Positions 27,903 through 37,184 of a stretch of 64,000 nucleotides of DNA are shown here, piece by piece. Source of the stretch: Mycolicibacterium vinylchloridicum (GTDB lineage: Bacteria > Actinomycetota > Actinomycetes > Mycobacteriales > Mycobacteriaceae); the NCBI RefSeq assembly GCF_013404075.1, contig NZ_JACBJQ010000001.1:248001-312000 (forward strand), given 5' to 3'. The notes under the pieces were generated by a model. That model ran no database searches, was not told the origin of the DNA, and worked only from the letters and a program-made list of their open reading frames with translations. A program made the translations under genes and the position numbers. Position 1 is the stretch's first letter. The number at the start of each line of letters is the position of its first letter.

Positions 27903-28517
27903 GTGTCGTTGACCAACACCGAGATCGCCGTGTTGCGTTTCGGGGGACGCCGGCTGGCGCGCGCGCTGGCCTCGCTGCCGTGTCACGACGACCCCGATCC
28001 GGCCGCTATCGACGCCGCCGCGGGGACGGCCTCGAGGGTGGTGGTGGTGGGTTCGGCGGCCGATCTGGCAACCGTGCTGACCCGGTTGATGCGCACCGAA
28101 CGACTCGACATCGAGGTGGCTCGGGTATCGCGGTGGCGCGGCGCCCGGAAGGCGTTAACCGGCGCGGCGCAACGCGTTCCGCTGATCCGGGACGAAACCG
28201 GAAGCGTGCTCGTCGATGCCGCGTTCTGGCTTCCCCCCGGCGAGGACCGGGTGATCTACGGCGAGGCCGTCGTCGATGACGACCTGCTGTTCGACGGCGA
28301 GGTCACGGCCGTGCGCATCGAGCCGACCACGTCGATGCCGGGCCTGCGCGCGGCGGTGCTGACCGGTCGGATGCGGCCGCGTCGCTGGCTGACCGGTAGA
28401 GCCGTCCAACTCGGCACCACCGGCGCCCGGGTCGTCCGCGACGGCGTCGAGCTGTCCCGGGAAGCGAAGCGATCGGCGTTCTACCGCCACACCACCGGCT
28501 GGCTGCGGGTGCCGTGA
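27903..28517 (+). CDS. Conserved hypothetical protein (Rv0358-like)
   Basis: The 204-residue protein starts at GTG 27903 (MSLTNTEIAV) and contains GSAADLATVLTRL, VPLIRDETGSVLVDA and a C-terminal RHTTGWLRVP. It looks like a diacylglycerol-kinase-related or accessory mycobacterial protein by length, but I see no catalytic motif and assign no function. It sits between purA and the M50 protease, as Rv0358 does in M. tuberculosis. Confidence 0.7.
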   Translation: MSLTNTEIAVLRFGGRRLARALASLPCHDDPDPAAIDAAAGTASRVVVVGSAADLATVLTRLMRTERLDIEVARVSRWRGARKALTGAAQRVPLIRDETGSVLVDAAFWLPPGEDRVIYGEAVVDDDLLFDGEVTAVRIEPTTSMPGLRAAVLTGRMRPRRWLTGRAVQLGTTGARVVRDGVELSREAKRSAFYRHTTGWLRVP

Positions 28518-28553
28518 TCCCAGGTCACGCCGCCTTTCCGGTAGTTTCGTGAG

Positions 28554-29327
28554 GTGAACATCCGTCCGCTGCACCAGTCCGTGCGGCCCAGCCCCGTCTT
28601 CCTGGTGATCGTCGCGTTCACCGTCGCCGGCGGGGTGCTGGCCTGGCTGGCCGACACGCGGCTGTTGGCCCACGTCGGGGTATTCACCTTCGTCATCGCC
28701 GGCTGGCTGGTTTCGCTGTGCCTGCATGAGTTCGGCCACGCCTACACGGCCTGGCGATTCGGCGACCACGACGTCGCGATGCGCGGCTACCTGACGCTCA
28801 ATCCACTGAAGTACTCCAGCCCGCTCCTGTCACTCGGCTTGCCACTGCTGTTCATCGCGCTCGGCGGCATCGGACTGCCCGGCGGCGCGGTGTATCTCCG
28901 TACCGAGTACATGACCCCGCGGCAGCGCACAGCGGTGAGCCTGGCGGGCCCGACGGCCAACTTGGTGCTCGCCGTCGTCCTGCTGGCCGCGGTCCGGATG
29001 TTCTCCGACCCCGGCCACGCGGTGTTCTGGTCGGCGGTCGCGTTCCTGGGATTCCTGCAGATCACCGCGCTGCTGCTGAACCTGCTGCCGGTCCCGGGCC
29101 TGGACGGCTACGCAGCGCTCGAGCCGCACCTGAGCCCCGAGACGCAGCGCGCGGTGGCCCCGGCCAAGCAATTCGGGTTCTTGATTCTGATCGTTCTGCT
29201 GTGGGCCCCCGCGCTGAACCAGTGGTTCTTCTCGATCGTGTTCTGGTTCTTCGACTTGTCCGGGGTGCCCGCCCAGCTGGCCATGATCGGCATGCAGCTG
29301 ACCCGCTTCTGGTCCGCCTGGGTCTGA
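28554..29327 (+). CDS. M50 family site-2-type membrane metalloprotease (Rv0359-like)
   Basis: The 257-residue protein has the zinc motif HEFGH (His58-His62) inside the second hydrophobic segment and the third-ligand motif NLLPVPGLDGYAAL (N-x-x-P-x-x-x-LDG) near residue 180. Both mark intramembrane site-2 proteases. About six membrane segments are present and there is no PDZ domain, as in the SpoIVFB-like branch. The substrate is unknown. GTG 28554 is the start, and a strong hairpin follows the stop. Confidence 0.9.
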   Translation: MNIRPLHQSVRPSPVFLVIVAFTVAGGVLAWLADTRLLAHVGVFTFVIAGWLVSLCLHEFGHAYTAWRFGDHDVAMRGYLTLNPLKYSSPLLSLGLPLLFIALGGIGLPGGAVYLRTEYMTPRQRTAVSLAGPTANLVLAVVLLAAVRMFSDPGHAVFWSAVAFLGFLQITALLLNLLPVPGLDGYAALEPHLSPETQRAVAPAKQFGFLILIVLLWAPALNQWFFSIVFWFFDLSGVPAQLAMIGMQLTRFWSAWV

Positions 29328-29349
29328 ATTCCTAATTCCTACACCAAGG

Positions 29350-29384
29350 CGGGGGGCAGCGATCCCCTCTGTCGTTGCCCCCCG
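29350..29384. terminator. Strong hairpin between convergent genes
   Basis: CGGGGGGCAGCGA (29350-29362) pairs with TCGTTGCCCCCCG (29372-29384) in 12 of 13 positions around a 9-base loop. There is no clear U tract. It sits 23 bp after the M50 protease stop and before the end of the leftward SDR gene, suiting a bidirectional terminator of the mycobacterial type. Confidence 0.65.
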
Positions 29385-29470
29385 GCTCGGCTCCATCCCC
29401 CGGTTGGCAAACTTCAACCTAGCCACCTGTGAGCCGACTGGGAGCAACTTGGCATGATTTGGCCCAAAGG

Positions 29471-30304
29471 TTAGGTCGCGGACGCCCGGCTCACCCTGGA
29501 CTCGTAGGAGCGGCGGATGTCACCGTCGCCGTCAAGCATCTGGTGGTCGGCTCCGAGCAGACCCATCACCGCGGCTCGCCCACTGGCCGGCAGCAGGCCG
29601 TAGACCGTGGTCAACGGGCCGAGCCGACGCGGCACGTACACCGACCTCCGGCGGCGGCGCACCGCGTCGACGACGGCCGCAGCGACGGCCTCGGGCGCAC
29701 ACGTCCGCATCAGCCAGTGGTCGGCGAGACCGGCGGACAGCTCCGTCCTGACCATGCCGGGATACACGGTGGTGAACGCGATACCGGTGGCCGCCGACTC
29801 GAGCGCGATGGCTTCCGTGAAACCCGCTACCGCGAACTTCGTGGCGGAATAGGTCGACACTCCCCCGAAGCCCATCCGGCCCGCCGCGGACGCAACATTG
29901 ACCACGTGCCCGAAGCCTCGCGGACCCATCCGTTCCACAGCGAGCTGCGTTCCGTAGATGACACCGGCGACGTTGATGGCGAGCTGACGTTGAATCGACT
30001 CGGCCGTCTCGTCGACCAGGGGCGTCACCGGCATGATCCCGGCGTTGTTCACCAACACGTCGATCTCGCCGACAGCACCGGTCAGCGAGTCCAGGAAGCA
30101 CGAGATGCTGGCCCGGTCGGTGACGTCGACCCGGCCCCACCAACATCCGACCTCGGCCGCCGTCCGCTCAGCCAGCTCGACGTCGACATCGCCGATGGCC
30201 ACCTTGGCACCGGCCCGGACGAATGCCGATGCGGTCGCCGCTCCGATACCCCTGGCTCCTCCGGTCACCACCACTACCCGATCCCTCAGGTTTGTCGCTG
30301 CCAT
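29471..30304 (-). CDS. Short-chain dehydrogenase, last gene of the catabolic operon
   Basis: The 277-residue classical SDR has TGGARGIG (about residues 14-21), NNAGIM (about 87-92), a catalytic Ser in NVASAAGRM and YSATK. The C-terminal stretch is rich in Arg. In context it may oxidise an alcohol to the aldehyde handled by the adjacent aldehyde dehydrogenase; this is inferred. It is transcribed leftward, 24 bp after the ALDH gene. Confidence 0.85.
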   Translation of the reverse strand: MAATNLRDRVVVVTGGARGIGAATASAFVRAGAKVAIGDVDVELAERTAAEVGCWWGRVDVTDRASISCFLDSLTGAVGEIDVLVNNAGIMPVTPLVDETAESIQRQLAINVAGVIYGTQLAVERMGPRGFGHVVNVASAAGRMGFGGVSTYSATKFAVAGFTEAIALESAATGIAFTTVYPGMVRTELSAGLADHWLMRTCAPEAVAAAVVDAVRRRRRSVYVPRRLGPLTTVYGLLPASGRAAVMGLLGADHQMLDGDGDIRRSYESRVSRASAT

Positions 30305-30328
30305 GTGCCGCCTCCTTCTCTCGAACCG

Positions 30329-31732
30329 CTAGCCGAATCGCCGCCGAATTCCCCGCGCGCCGATCAGCCGCGAAACACGGCGCATCGCCGCGCCGCGTAG
30401 CGGGGTGTACGGGTACCAGGTGAGCTCTCGGGCGGGCGTCACCCGAGCGGCCACAATCGCCTGCGGCCTGCAGAACTTCGATACCGCTTCACTGCCGCCG
30501 CGCGTGCCCAGGCCGGATTCCTTCCAGCCGGCTTGTGGCAATGCCAGGGTGAAGAGATTCGCGAAGACGTCATTGATGTTGACCGCCCCAGCGTCGATGC
30601 GTCGCGCGACACGTTCGGCCCGGCGTCGGTCGCCGCTGAACACCACTGCGGACAGGCCGTAGCGGGATTGGTTGGCCAGTCGCACCGCTTCGTGTTCGTC
30701 ATCGACCCGCACCACAGGCAGCGTCGGGCCGAATGTTTCCTCGGTCATGCAGAGCATGTGGTGGTCGACGCCCGCCAGCACCGTGGGCCCGTCGCCACCA
30801 TTACCCCGCACAAGCGCGGTCGCCCCGCGCGAAAGGGCATCATCCACATGTCGCCGCATGACCTCGGCCTGAGCCGGATCGGTGAACCGGCCCACGTCGA
30901 GTCCGGGGCGCAGCGCGACGACCTTCGCCGTCACCTGCGAGACGAACTCGTCGTAGATCGCTGATTCGACGTACACCCGCTCGACGGACACGCACATCTG
31001 GCCGCAGTTGGCCATCGCTCCCCACACCGCCGCGTTGGCCGCGCGCGTCACGTCGGCATCGTCGAGGACGATCATCGCGTCCTTGCCGCCAAGCTCGAGG
31101 GCGCACGGGATCAAGCGGTCCGCGGCCGCCCTCGCGACGGCCCGGCCGGTCCGCACCGAACCGGTGAACGCGACGAAATCTACTTGGGCGACAACAGCGT
31201 TGCCTGCGCGGCCGTCACCGCACACCACGTCGAGAACCAACGGCGCACCGATCTCAGCCCAGCCGGCGACCGCGGCTGTCACCGCTTTCGGCGTCAGCTC
31301 CGAGGGCTTGACCACGACCGAACATCCCGCCAGCAGCGCCGGTACCGCATCCAGAAGGGACAGACCGAGCGGGAAGTTCCACGGCGTGATGACACCGACC
31401 ACCGGATAGGGGCGTTGAACGAGCAACTGCCGCTTGGTGATCGCCAGCACGCCGTGCGGGTGTGGCCTGCGGTCGGCGAGCACCCGCGACGCCCGGCGAC
31501 TGTGGTAGTTGATGGCCTGGACGATGTAGGGAATCTCGAGGCCAGCCTCGATCGCAGGCTTCCCCGTCTCCGCAATCAGCAGCGCTTCGAGTCGGGACTG
31601 ATTGTCCCACAACCAGTCCCGGTATCTCGACAGCCAGCGCACGCGAGCGCTGACGGAGAGCGCCTCCCACTCCGGCTGTCGAGACCGCAATGCAGCTACG
31701 ACCTCGGTCACGGATTCTGCAGTGGACCTCAC
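30329..31732 (-). CDS. Aldehyde dehydrogenase family protein
   Basis: The 467-residue enzyme has the ALDH core: VGVITPWNFPLGL (about residues 112-124), the catalytic Glu in CALELGGKD, the catalytic Cys in NCGQMCVSVERV, and ETFGPTLPVV. It would oxidise an aldehyde to the acid (NAD(P)+). About 40 extra C-terminal residues (WYPYTPLRG onward) are typical of fatty-aldehyde branches. The GTG start overlaps the ligase stop (GTGA at 31729-31732). The acid it makes is a logical substrate for that ligase. Confidence 0.9.
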   Translation of the reverse strand: MRSTAESVTEVVAALRSRQPEWEALSVSARVRWLSRYRDWLWDNQSRLEALLIAETGKPAIEAGLEIPYIVQAINYHSRRASRVLADRRPHPHGVLAITKRQLLVQRPYPVVGVITPWNFPLGLSLLDAVPALLAGCSVVVKPSELTPKAVTAAVAGWAEIGAPLVLDVVCGDGRAGNAVVAQVDFVAFTGSVRTGRAVARAAADRLIPCALELGGKDAMIVLDDADVTRAANAAVWGAMANCGQMCVSVERVYVESAIYDEFVSQVTAKVVALRPGLDVGRFTDPAQAEVMRRHVDDALSRGATALVRGNGGDGPTVLAGVDHHMLCMTEETFGPTLPVVRVDDEHEAVRLANQSRYGLSAVVFSGDRRRAERVARRIDAGAVNINDVFANLFTLALPQAGWKESGLGTRGGSEAVSKFCRPQAIVAARVTPARELTWYPYTPLRGAAMRRVSRLIGARGIRRRFG

Positions 31733-33336
31733 TCAGCGACCTTGCTCAACAGATTCCGCTTGAGCACTTTGCCGGTTTCGTTGCGCGGCAACGCGTCGAG
31801 GAAGTAGACATCGCGAGGCACCTTGTGGCGGGCCAGCCGGTCGCGGACGTAGGTCTTGACGGCCTCGGCGTCCAGCTGGGCGTTGTCCTTGATGACGACG
31901 AAGACACACAGGCGTTGGCCGAAATCGCGGTCCGGCGTTCCGACCGCGGCGGCCTCCATCACCGCCGGATGCTCGATGAGCAGGTTCTCCACCTCGATCG
32001 GGTAGACATTCTCTCCTCCGGAGACGATCATGTCGTCGTCGCGACCGTCGACGAACCACAATCCCCGGTCGTCGAAATGCCCGGTGTCGCCACTGGACAT
32101 CAAACCGTCGAGAACCCTCTTGTTGCCGCCGTCGGTGTAGCCCGAAAAGCTCAGTCCGCTGGACACATAGAGCGTGCCGGTGTGCCCGGGTTCGGTGATC
32201 AGCCGGTCATACGCGTCGTACGCGGCGATGCGGCAACCGACCGGTGGCCGCCCGACGGTACCCGGCGCGACCCGCAACTCGGCGGGCGTCGCGACTGCGG
32301 CGGTGGCGACTTCGGTCGAGCCGTACAGGTTGTAGAGCACGTCACCGAAGGTGTCCAGCGTGCGCCGGCACAGCCGCGGCGACAAAGTGGACCCGGCGGC
32401 AAAGATCACCCGCAGTGCCGACGTGTCGTACCTGCCGATGACGTCGGGTCCAAGGTCAAGGATGCGGCTGAGCATGGTGGGAACCAGGACCATGGCGTCG
32501 GCGCGATGGCGCGCGATAGCGTCCAGCGCCGCCAATGGGTCGAACCTCCCGGACAGCACGATGCGATTGCCCAACGCCAATCCGACTGTCGCTGTGGCCA
32601 ATCCGGTGGCGTGGAAGAGCGGTGCCGCCACCACGTAGCAGCCGTTCGCGGGCCAGGGCACCCGGTCGAGGAGCTGCGCCGACTGCAGCGGGTTGATCCT
32701 GTCTCGCGGTGCGCCCTTGGGCGTGCCGGTCGTCCCGCTGGTGAGCAGCACCAGCCCGCCGGGACGGCTGGGATGTGGTAGCGGTTCCACCGACTGCCCC
32801 ACGGACAGGTCGTCGATCAACGGGTGACCGTGCGAACCGTCGGCCCAGTTCAGCAGTACCTCGACGTCGTGCGGTAAGGCGTCGAGCTGCTCGGCGAACT
32901 CCTGGTCGGCGACCACCATCTGGACCCGCTCGCGCACGCACACGTCGTGCAGCTGCGGGCCGGCGAATCCCGTGTTCAGCAGAACCGTTCGGATGCCGGC
33001 CTTTCCCGCGGCCGCAAGTGCCACCAGGAGTCCGCGATGACCGCGATTGAGCAGCCCGACTGCGCACTCGCCGCGCGGGTGGCGGGCCAGCAGCGTTCGC
33101 GCGACCGCGTTCGAAAGCTGGTCGAGTTCGCGGAAAGTCAGCGTCCCCCGATCATCGGTCAGTGCGGGCGAATCGGCGTAGCGCGCCGCGGTGTACGAGA
33201 CGAGTCCGCCGAACGACCCGTAGTGGCGCAGGGCCCGGGCGGCGCTCAGCAGGCCGGCAGGATCGGTCAGGTCGATCATTCCCCGGCGCTGTAGCACCGC
33301 GACCGCGCGAAGCGTGTTCACCAGTTGCGTGGTCAC
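31729..33336 (-). CDS. Acyl-CoA ligase (AMP-binding, FadD-like)
   Basis: Started at GTG 33336 the product is 535 residues. It has the adenylation motifs LLTSGTTGTPKGAP (about 176-189), YGSTEVA, SSGDTGHFDDRGLWFVDGR and the terminal Lys in NETGKVLKRNL, in the right order. It activates a carboxylic acid to the CoA thioester via an acyl-AMP. The open frame continues upstream but there overlaps the hydrolase gene; the GTGA overlap at 33333-33336 marks the start. It is probably the entry step of the operon's beta-oxidation set. Confidence 0.92.
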   Translation of the reverse strand: MTTQLVNTLRAVAVLQRRGMIDLTDPAGLLSAARALRHYGSFGGLVSYTAARYADSPALTDDRGTLTFRELDQLSNAVARTLLARHPRGECAVGLLNRGHRGLLVALAAAGKAGIRTVLLNTGFAGPQLHDVCVRERVQMVVADQEFAEQLDALPHDVEVLLNWADGSHGHPLIDDLSVGQSVEPLPHPSRPGGLVLLTSGTTGTPKGAPRDRINPLQSAQLLDRVPWPANGCYVVAAPLFHATGLATATVGLALGNRIVLSGRFDPLAALDAIARHRADAMVLVPTMLSRILDLGPDVIGRYDTSALRVIFAAGSTLSPRLCRRTLDTFGDVLYNLYGSTEVATAAVATPAELRVAPGTVGRPPVGCRIAAYDAYDRLITEPGHTGTLYVSSGLSFSGYTDGGNKRVLDGLMSSGDTGHFDDRGLWFVDGRDDDMIVSGGENVYPIEVENLLIEHPAVMEAAAVGTPDRDFGQRLCVFVVIKDNAQLDAEAVKTYVRDRLARHKVPRDVYFLDALPRNETGKVLKRNLLSKVAE

Positions 33337-34157
33337 GACAGCCCCAGGATCAGTCGGACAACCTCGTGTGGGTTGTCCAGCTGAGGGCAGTGGCCGGATT
33401 TCGGCAGCACGACAAGCGAGCTGCCGGGGATCTGCTGATGCAAGGTCCGGCTGGCCTGGACGGGAATGATGCGGTCTTTGGCCCCATGCGCGACGACCGC
33501 AGGGCACGCGATACGGAGGTCGCCGTGCCCGGCAGCCGTCTCGTGCGCATACTGAAACGCGTAGCGCCCCAGGCTTGCCAGCGCAGCTGGCCCGCCGATG
33601 GTGCGTCGCCACCGCGCGACGACGGCAGGGTCGGCGGCCGCCCCAGGGCCGTACAGCACGTGCCGAACGGCCTTGCCGGCCGCCCACCGGAGCATCCCGT
33701 CGGGGATGGGCAGCATCGCCGCGGTGTGCCAGACCTGAACCGGTAGCCGTCGGCGGCGAGCAAGCCGCGCCGGCAGATGGCGGGCGTTGAGTGGGTCGTT
33801 GAGCGCGAGGACCGCATGCACGGCATCGGGTTTGCGGGCGGCCGCCCGTATCGCGGTCGCGGCGCCCAGCGAGTTCCCGACGAGCACCGCGGGTCCGAGA
33901 TCGTCCAGTAGCGCATCGGCGAAGGCATCGAATTGCGGCAGCAGCGGACCTTGCCGCCGGCGGTCGGCCCACCCGAACCCGGGAAGGTCCACCGCCATGG
34001 CGCGCCGGCCGACGGCGTCGAGTTGACCGAGAACCGCTCGCCAGGTGTCGGCGGAGTCTGCGTAGCCGTGCAGCAATACGATCGGCGGTCCGTCGCCGTC
34101 CACCGACAGGATTCGGGTTCGTACGCCGTCGTAGCAACCTGTCCCGGTACCGATCAT
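33333..34157 (-). CDS. Alpha/beta-hydrolase
   Basis: The 274-residue protein has PIVLLHGYADS (oxyanion HG), the nucleophile elbow VGNSLGA with Ser96, an acid in a later HGAKDRIIPV (Asp) and the catalytic His in KSGHCPQLDNP. A full triad is therefore visible. There is no signal peptide, so it acts in the cytosol on an ester, lactone or C-C bond. Within this operon it could free the alcohol or acid that the following enzymes oxidise. Overlaps the ACAD stop with ATGA. Confidence 0.88.
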   Translation of the reverse strand: MIGTGTGCYDGVRTRILSVDGDGPPIVLLHGYADSADTWRAVLGQLDAVGRRAMAVDLPGFGWADRRRQGPLLPQFDAFADALLDDLGPAVLVGNSLGAATAIRAAARKPDAVHAVLALNDPLNARHLPARLARRRRLPVQVWHTAAMLPIPDGMLRWAAGKAVRHVLYGPGAAADPAVVARWRRTIGGPAALASLGRYAFQYAHETAAGHGDLRIACPAVVAHGAKDRIIPVQASRTLHQQIPGSSLVVLPKSGHCPQLDNPHEVVRLILGLS

Positions 34158-35413
34158 GCCGAGAGCAGTCCCTTGGCGATGTGGGTGACCTGGACCTCAT
34201 TGCTGCCCGCGTAGATCATCAACGACTTCGCATCGCGGGCAAGCCTTTCCACGTGATACTCAGCCATGTATCCGTTGCCGCCGAAGAGCTGCACGGCCTC
34301 CATGGCGACTTCGGTCGCGGCTTGCGAGGAGTAGAGTTTGATCGCCGACGCCTCAGCCAGCGAGGGCAACCGGCCGCCACCGAGGGACTCCAAGGTCTGG
34401 AACACCATGTTCTGCACGTTGATTCGGGCGACTTCCATCTGTGCCAGCTTCAACTGGATCAACTGGAACTGGCCGATGTTCTTGCCCCAGAGCGTGCGCG
34501 ACTTCGCGTAGTCGACGCACAACCGGTGACACTCGTTGATGATGCCCAGCGACATCAACGCGATCCCGATGCGTTCCCCGGCGAAGTTCGCTCTGGCACT
34601 ATCTCGTCCGTCACCCGCGCTGTGCTGTTCGGTCTCACCGAGCAGCCGCTCAGGGCCGAGGCGGACATTGTCGAAGAACAATTCCCCGGTGGGTGACGAC
34701 ATCATGCCCATCTTCTTGAACGGCCTGCCCTGCGTGAGCCCCGGCATCCCGGCGTCGAGCACAAAGGTGAGCACTGGCCGGTCGCGCTTGTCCACGTCGG
34801 AGCCAGGACCCTCATCGAGCTTCGCGTACACCACGATGACGTCGGCATCCGGACCATTGGTGATGAAGGTCTTCTGACCGTTGAGTAGGTAGTCCGAACC
34901 ATCGCGCCGGACATAGGTTTTCATGCCGCCGAAGGCGTCCGACCCGGCGTCGGGCTCGGTGATCGCCCAGGCCGCGATCTTCTCCATCGTCATCAGCTCG
35001 GGCAGCCAGCGTTCCTTCTGAGCCAGCGTGCCGCGCGTCATGATCGTCGATGCTCCCAAGCCGAGGCTGACGCCGATCGTCGACAGCAGGCCGATGCTGA
35101 CCGAGGCCAATTCGGTGATCAGGACGGCGGCCATCGACGCCTGGGCCCCGAGCTCACCCAGCCCACCCCCGTTACCGCGGGAGGTATTGGACACCTCACC
35201 GGACCCGGCTCGGGACCGTTCGCGGTCCAGCATCGTCTTGACCGCTTCGGCTGCCATCACGTCGAGGCCGAACTCGCTGAACAACTTTCGCGCGATCGGA
35301 TACGGTGACCGGCTTCCGCTCTCGAGTTCCTCGAGGTGCGGCCGAATCTCCTTGGCGATGAACTCACGCGCGGTGTCGCGCATGATGATGTCGGTGTCCG
35401 ACCATTCGATCAT
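34154..35413 (-). CDS. Acyl-CoA dehydrogenase (FadE-like)
   Basis: Started at ATG 35413 (MIEWSDTDIIMRDTAREF), the 419-residue protein has the ACAD fold signatures WAITEPDAGSDAFGG (about 155-169), KTFITNGPDADV, GERIGIALMSLGI and the C-terminal YAGSNEVQVTHIAKGL. FAD-dependent alpha,beta-dehydrogenation of an acyl-CoA is expected. The usual MCAD-position base is Ala402 (YAGS instead of YEG-T/S), whereas Glu280 in GERIG sits where isovaleryl-CoA and long-chain enzymes place their base. The start lies 2 bp after the SDR stop. A longer frame upstream is antisense-like and unlikely. Confidence 0.93.
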   Translation of the reverse strand: MIEWSDTDIIMRDTAREFIAKEIRPHLEELESGSRSPYPIARKLFSEFGLDVMAAEAVKTMLDRERSRAGSGEVSNTSRGNGGGLGELGAQASMAAVLITELASVSIGLLSTIGVSLGLGASTIMTRGTLAQKERWLPELMTMEKIAAWAITEPDAGSDAFGGMKTYVRRDGSDYLLNGQKTFITNGPDADVIVVYAKLDEGPGSDVDKRDRPVLTFVLDAGMPGLTQGRPFKKMGMMSSPTGELFFDNVRLGPERLLGETEQHSAGDGRDSARANFAGERIGIALMSLGIINECHRLCVDYAKSRTLWGKNIGQFQLIQLKLAQMEVARINVQNMVFQTLESLGGGRLPSLAEASAIKLYSSQAATEVAMEAVQLFGGNGYMAEYHVERLARDAKSLMIYAGSNEVQVTHIAKGLLSA

Positions 35414-35415
35414 CG

Positions 35416-36288
35416 TCAGGCTCCCGGCAGCCGTGCGGCGATGTCGTCGATCTCCCACACCTTGTCGGTCTCGATGGTCTCCACGTCGTGCCACCCCTTC
35501 AGCTGCGAGATGGCACCGCCTTGCACCGCGTAGACCTGCCCCGTGACGGCGCACTTCTCGCTGGCCAGATAGGCGACCAGCGGCGAGATGTTGGCCGGCG
35601 AGAACAGATCGAGCCCACCGTCTTCCGGTTCGGCCATCAATGCACCCATGCCGGGCGTCGCCAGTGTGAGCCGGGTCCGGGCAATGGGCGCTATGGCATT
35701 CACCCGGACGCCATAGCGCTCCAGCTCCTCGGCGGCGATCAGAGTCAATGCCGCGATTCCGGCCTTTGCCGCGCCATAATTCGCCTGACCGGCGTTGGGG
35801 ATGGTGAGCCCGGATCCCGATGCCGTGTTGATCACCGCGGCAACCGGCTGATCACCGGCCTTGGACTGAGCCTTCCAATACTCCGACGCGTGGTGCAGCA
35901 TCGCGAAATGGCCTTTGAGGTGAACCGTGACCACGGCGTCCCACTGTGCCTCGTCCATTCCGGCGATGAACGCGTCGCGCAGAATGCCGGCGTTGTTGAC
36001 CAACACGTCGAGGCGGCCGAACTCGCCGATCGCCTGCTGCACGAGGCTCTTGGCTCCCGCCCAGCTGGAGATGTTGTCGCCGTTGGCGATCGCGCGGCCG
36101 CCGGTCGCGGTGATCTCCGCAACCACCTCGTGGGCCGGCCCGGAGTCGGCGCCTTCACCGGTATTCGAACCGCCGAGGTCGTTGACCACCACGGCGGCAC
36201 CCTCTCGAGCGAAGAGCAATGCGTGCTCGCGGCCGATCCCACGACCGGCGCCGGTGATGACGGCGACCCGCCCGTCGAGAATTCCCAT
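35416..36288 (-). CDS. SDR, HSD17B4/MFE-2-like 3-hydroxyacyl-CoA dehydrogenase
   Basis: The 290-residue protein has TGAGRGIGREHAL (about 13-25), VVNDLGGSNTGEGADSGPA (the characteristic NDLGG of HSD17B4-type dehydrogenases), NNAGILRD, catalytic Ser in NTASGSGLTIP and YGAAK. It probably oxidises a 3-hydroxyacyl-CoA with NAD+, matching the MaoC hydratase gene just upstream in the operon. As separate SDR and MaoC proteins they would equal the two domains of eukaryotic MFE-2. Confidence 0.9.
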   Translation of the reverse strand: MGILDGRVAVITGAGRGIGREHALLFAREGAAVVVNDLGGSNTGEGADSGPAHEVVAEITATGGRAIANGDNISSWAGAKSLVQQAIGEFGRLDVLVNNAGILRDAFIAGMDEAQWDAVVTVHLKGHFAMLHHASEYWKAQSKAGDQPVAAVINTASGSGLTIPNAGQANYGAAKAGIAALTLIAAEELERYGVRVNAIAPIARTRLTLATPGMGALMAEPEDGGLDLFSPANISPLVAYLASEKCAVTGQVYAVQGGAISQLKGWHDVETIETDKVWEIDDIAARLPGA

Positions 36289-36316
36289 TTGTCTACTCCT
36301 GTGTGTTGTTTCAGTT

Positions 36317-37183
36317 CTAGTCGGCGATGACGGCGAGACCGTCGGTGATCGCCAGCTCGCCAGCGGCGCCCCGGCTGGTTTCGAAGGCGTAGGTCGTCAC
36401 ACCTTCGCCGCTGGATTGCTTCCAGATCCGGGTTTCCAGATCGTCGCCGGGGAGCACCATTTTGGAGAATCTGACCGCCAGCCGGCGCAGCCGCGTGACG
36501 TCTGAACCGGCTACCTCGGTGAGCACCGCCCACGACGTGAACGCCATGGTGCACAGACCGTGCGCGATGATGCCCGGCAGCCCGGCGTCGCGGGCCACCT
36601 CCTCGTCGAGATGGATCGGCATCGGATCGCCGGAGGCAGGCGAATACCGGAAGGTCTGGTCGAGATCGACGTGCTGGGTGACCTTGGCGATCGGGCCTTT
36701 CGCGCGCAGCTTCTCGTCGAACTTGTGTGAGGGGGTCAGTCTCCCGATCTTCTTGCCGGCATTGAAACCTCGCACGAAGCAGGTCACGTACTGCTCGTTG
36801 ACCAGTTCTCCCTCTTCGGTGCGGCATTCGACGAGAATGGCCGCGCGGGTGCCGTTTTCGAGCCCTTCATAGCCGATCATCTTGCCCCGCGAGACGAGCT
36901 TGTCACCCGGACGAATGGGCCGGCGAAAGTAGAAGTCCTGCTCACCGTGCACCACTCGCGGTACCAGTTCGACGGGCAGCACATCCACAGTCGGCATCAT
37001 CATCGCCTCGAAGACCGGGACGATCGCGAAGACCGGCGGCGCGATATCGCCTGCCTGATGCGCCGCGATCGGGTCGTTGGTAGCAGCGGCGTATTCGGCA
37101 ATGCGCTCCCGAGTCACCTCGAAGTGGTCATCCTCGGTCCAGGTGTCCAGTCCGGAGTCGTCGAATTCCAGCGTGTCTGTCAT
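36317..37183 (-). CDS. MaoC-type double-hotdog enoyl-CoA hydratase
   Basis: Started at ATG 37183 (MTDTLEFDDSG), the product is 288 residues. The N-terminal half resembles a degenerate MaoC_N hotdog, with RERIAEYAAATNDPIAAH. The C-terminal half has the hydratase-2 motif YSPASGDPMPIHLDEEVARDAGLPGIIAHG (R/Y-x5-D-x3-H), with Asp and His as catalytic candidates. It would hydrate a trans-2-enoyl-CoA made by the ACAD. The start lies 1 bp from the SRPBCC stop. Confidence 0.9.
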   Translation of the reverse strand: MTDTLEFDDSGLDTWTEDDHFEVTRERIAEYAAATNDPIAAHQAGDIAPPVFAIVPVFEAMMMPTVDVLPVELVPRVVHGEQDFYFRRPIRPGDKLVSRGKMIGYEGLENGTRAAILVECRTEEGELVNEQYVTCFVRGFNAGKKIGRLTPSHKFDEKLRAKGPIAKVTQHVDLDQTFRYSPASGDPMPIHLDEEVARDAGLPGIIAHGLCTMAFTSWAVLTEVAGSDVTRLRRLAVRFSKMVLPGDDLETRIWKQSSGEGVTTYAFETSRGAAGELAITDGLAVIAD

Positions 37184-37184
37184 G

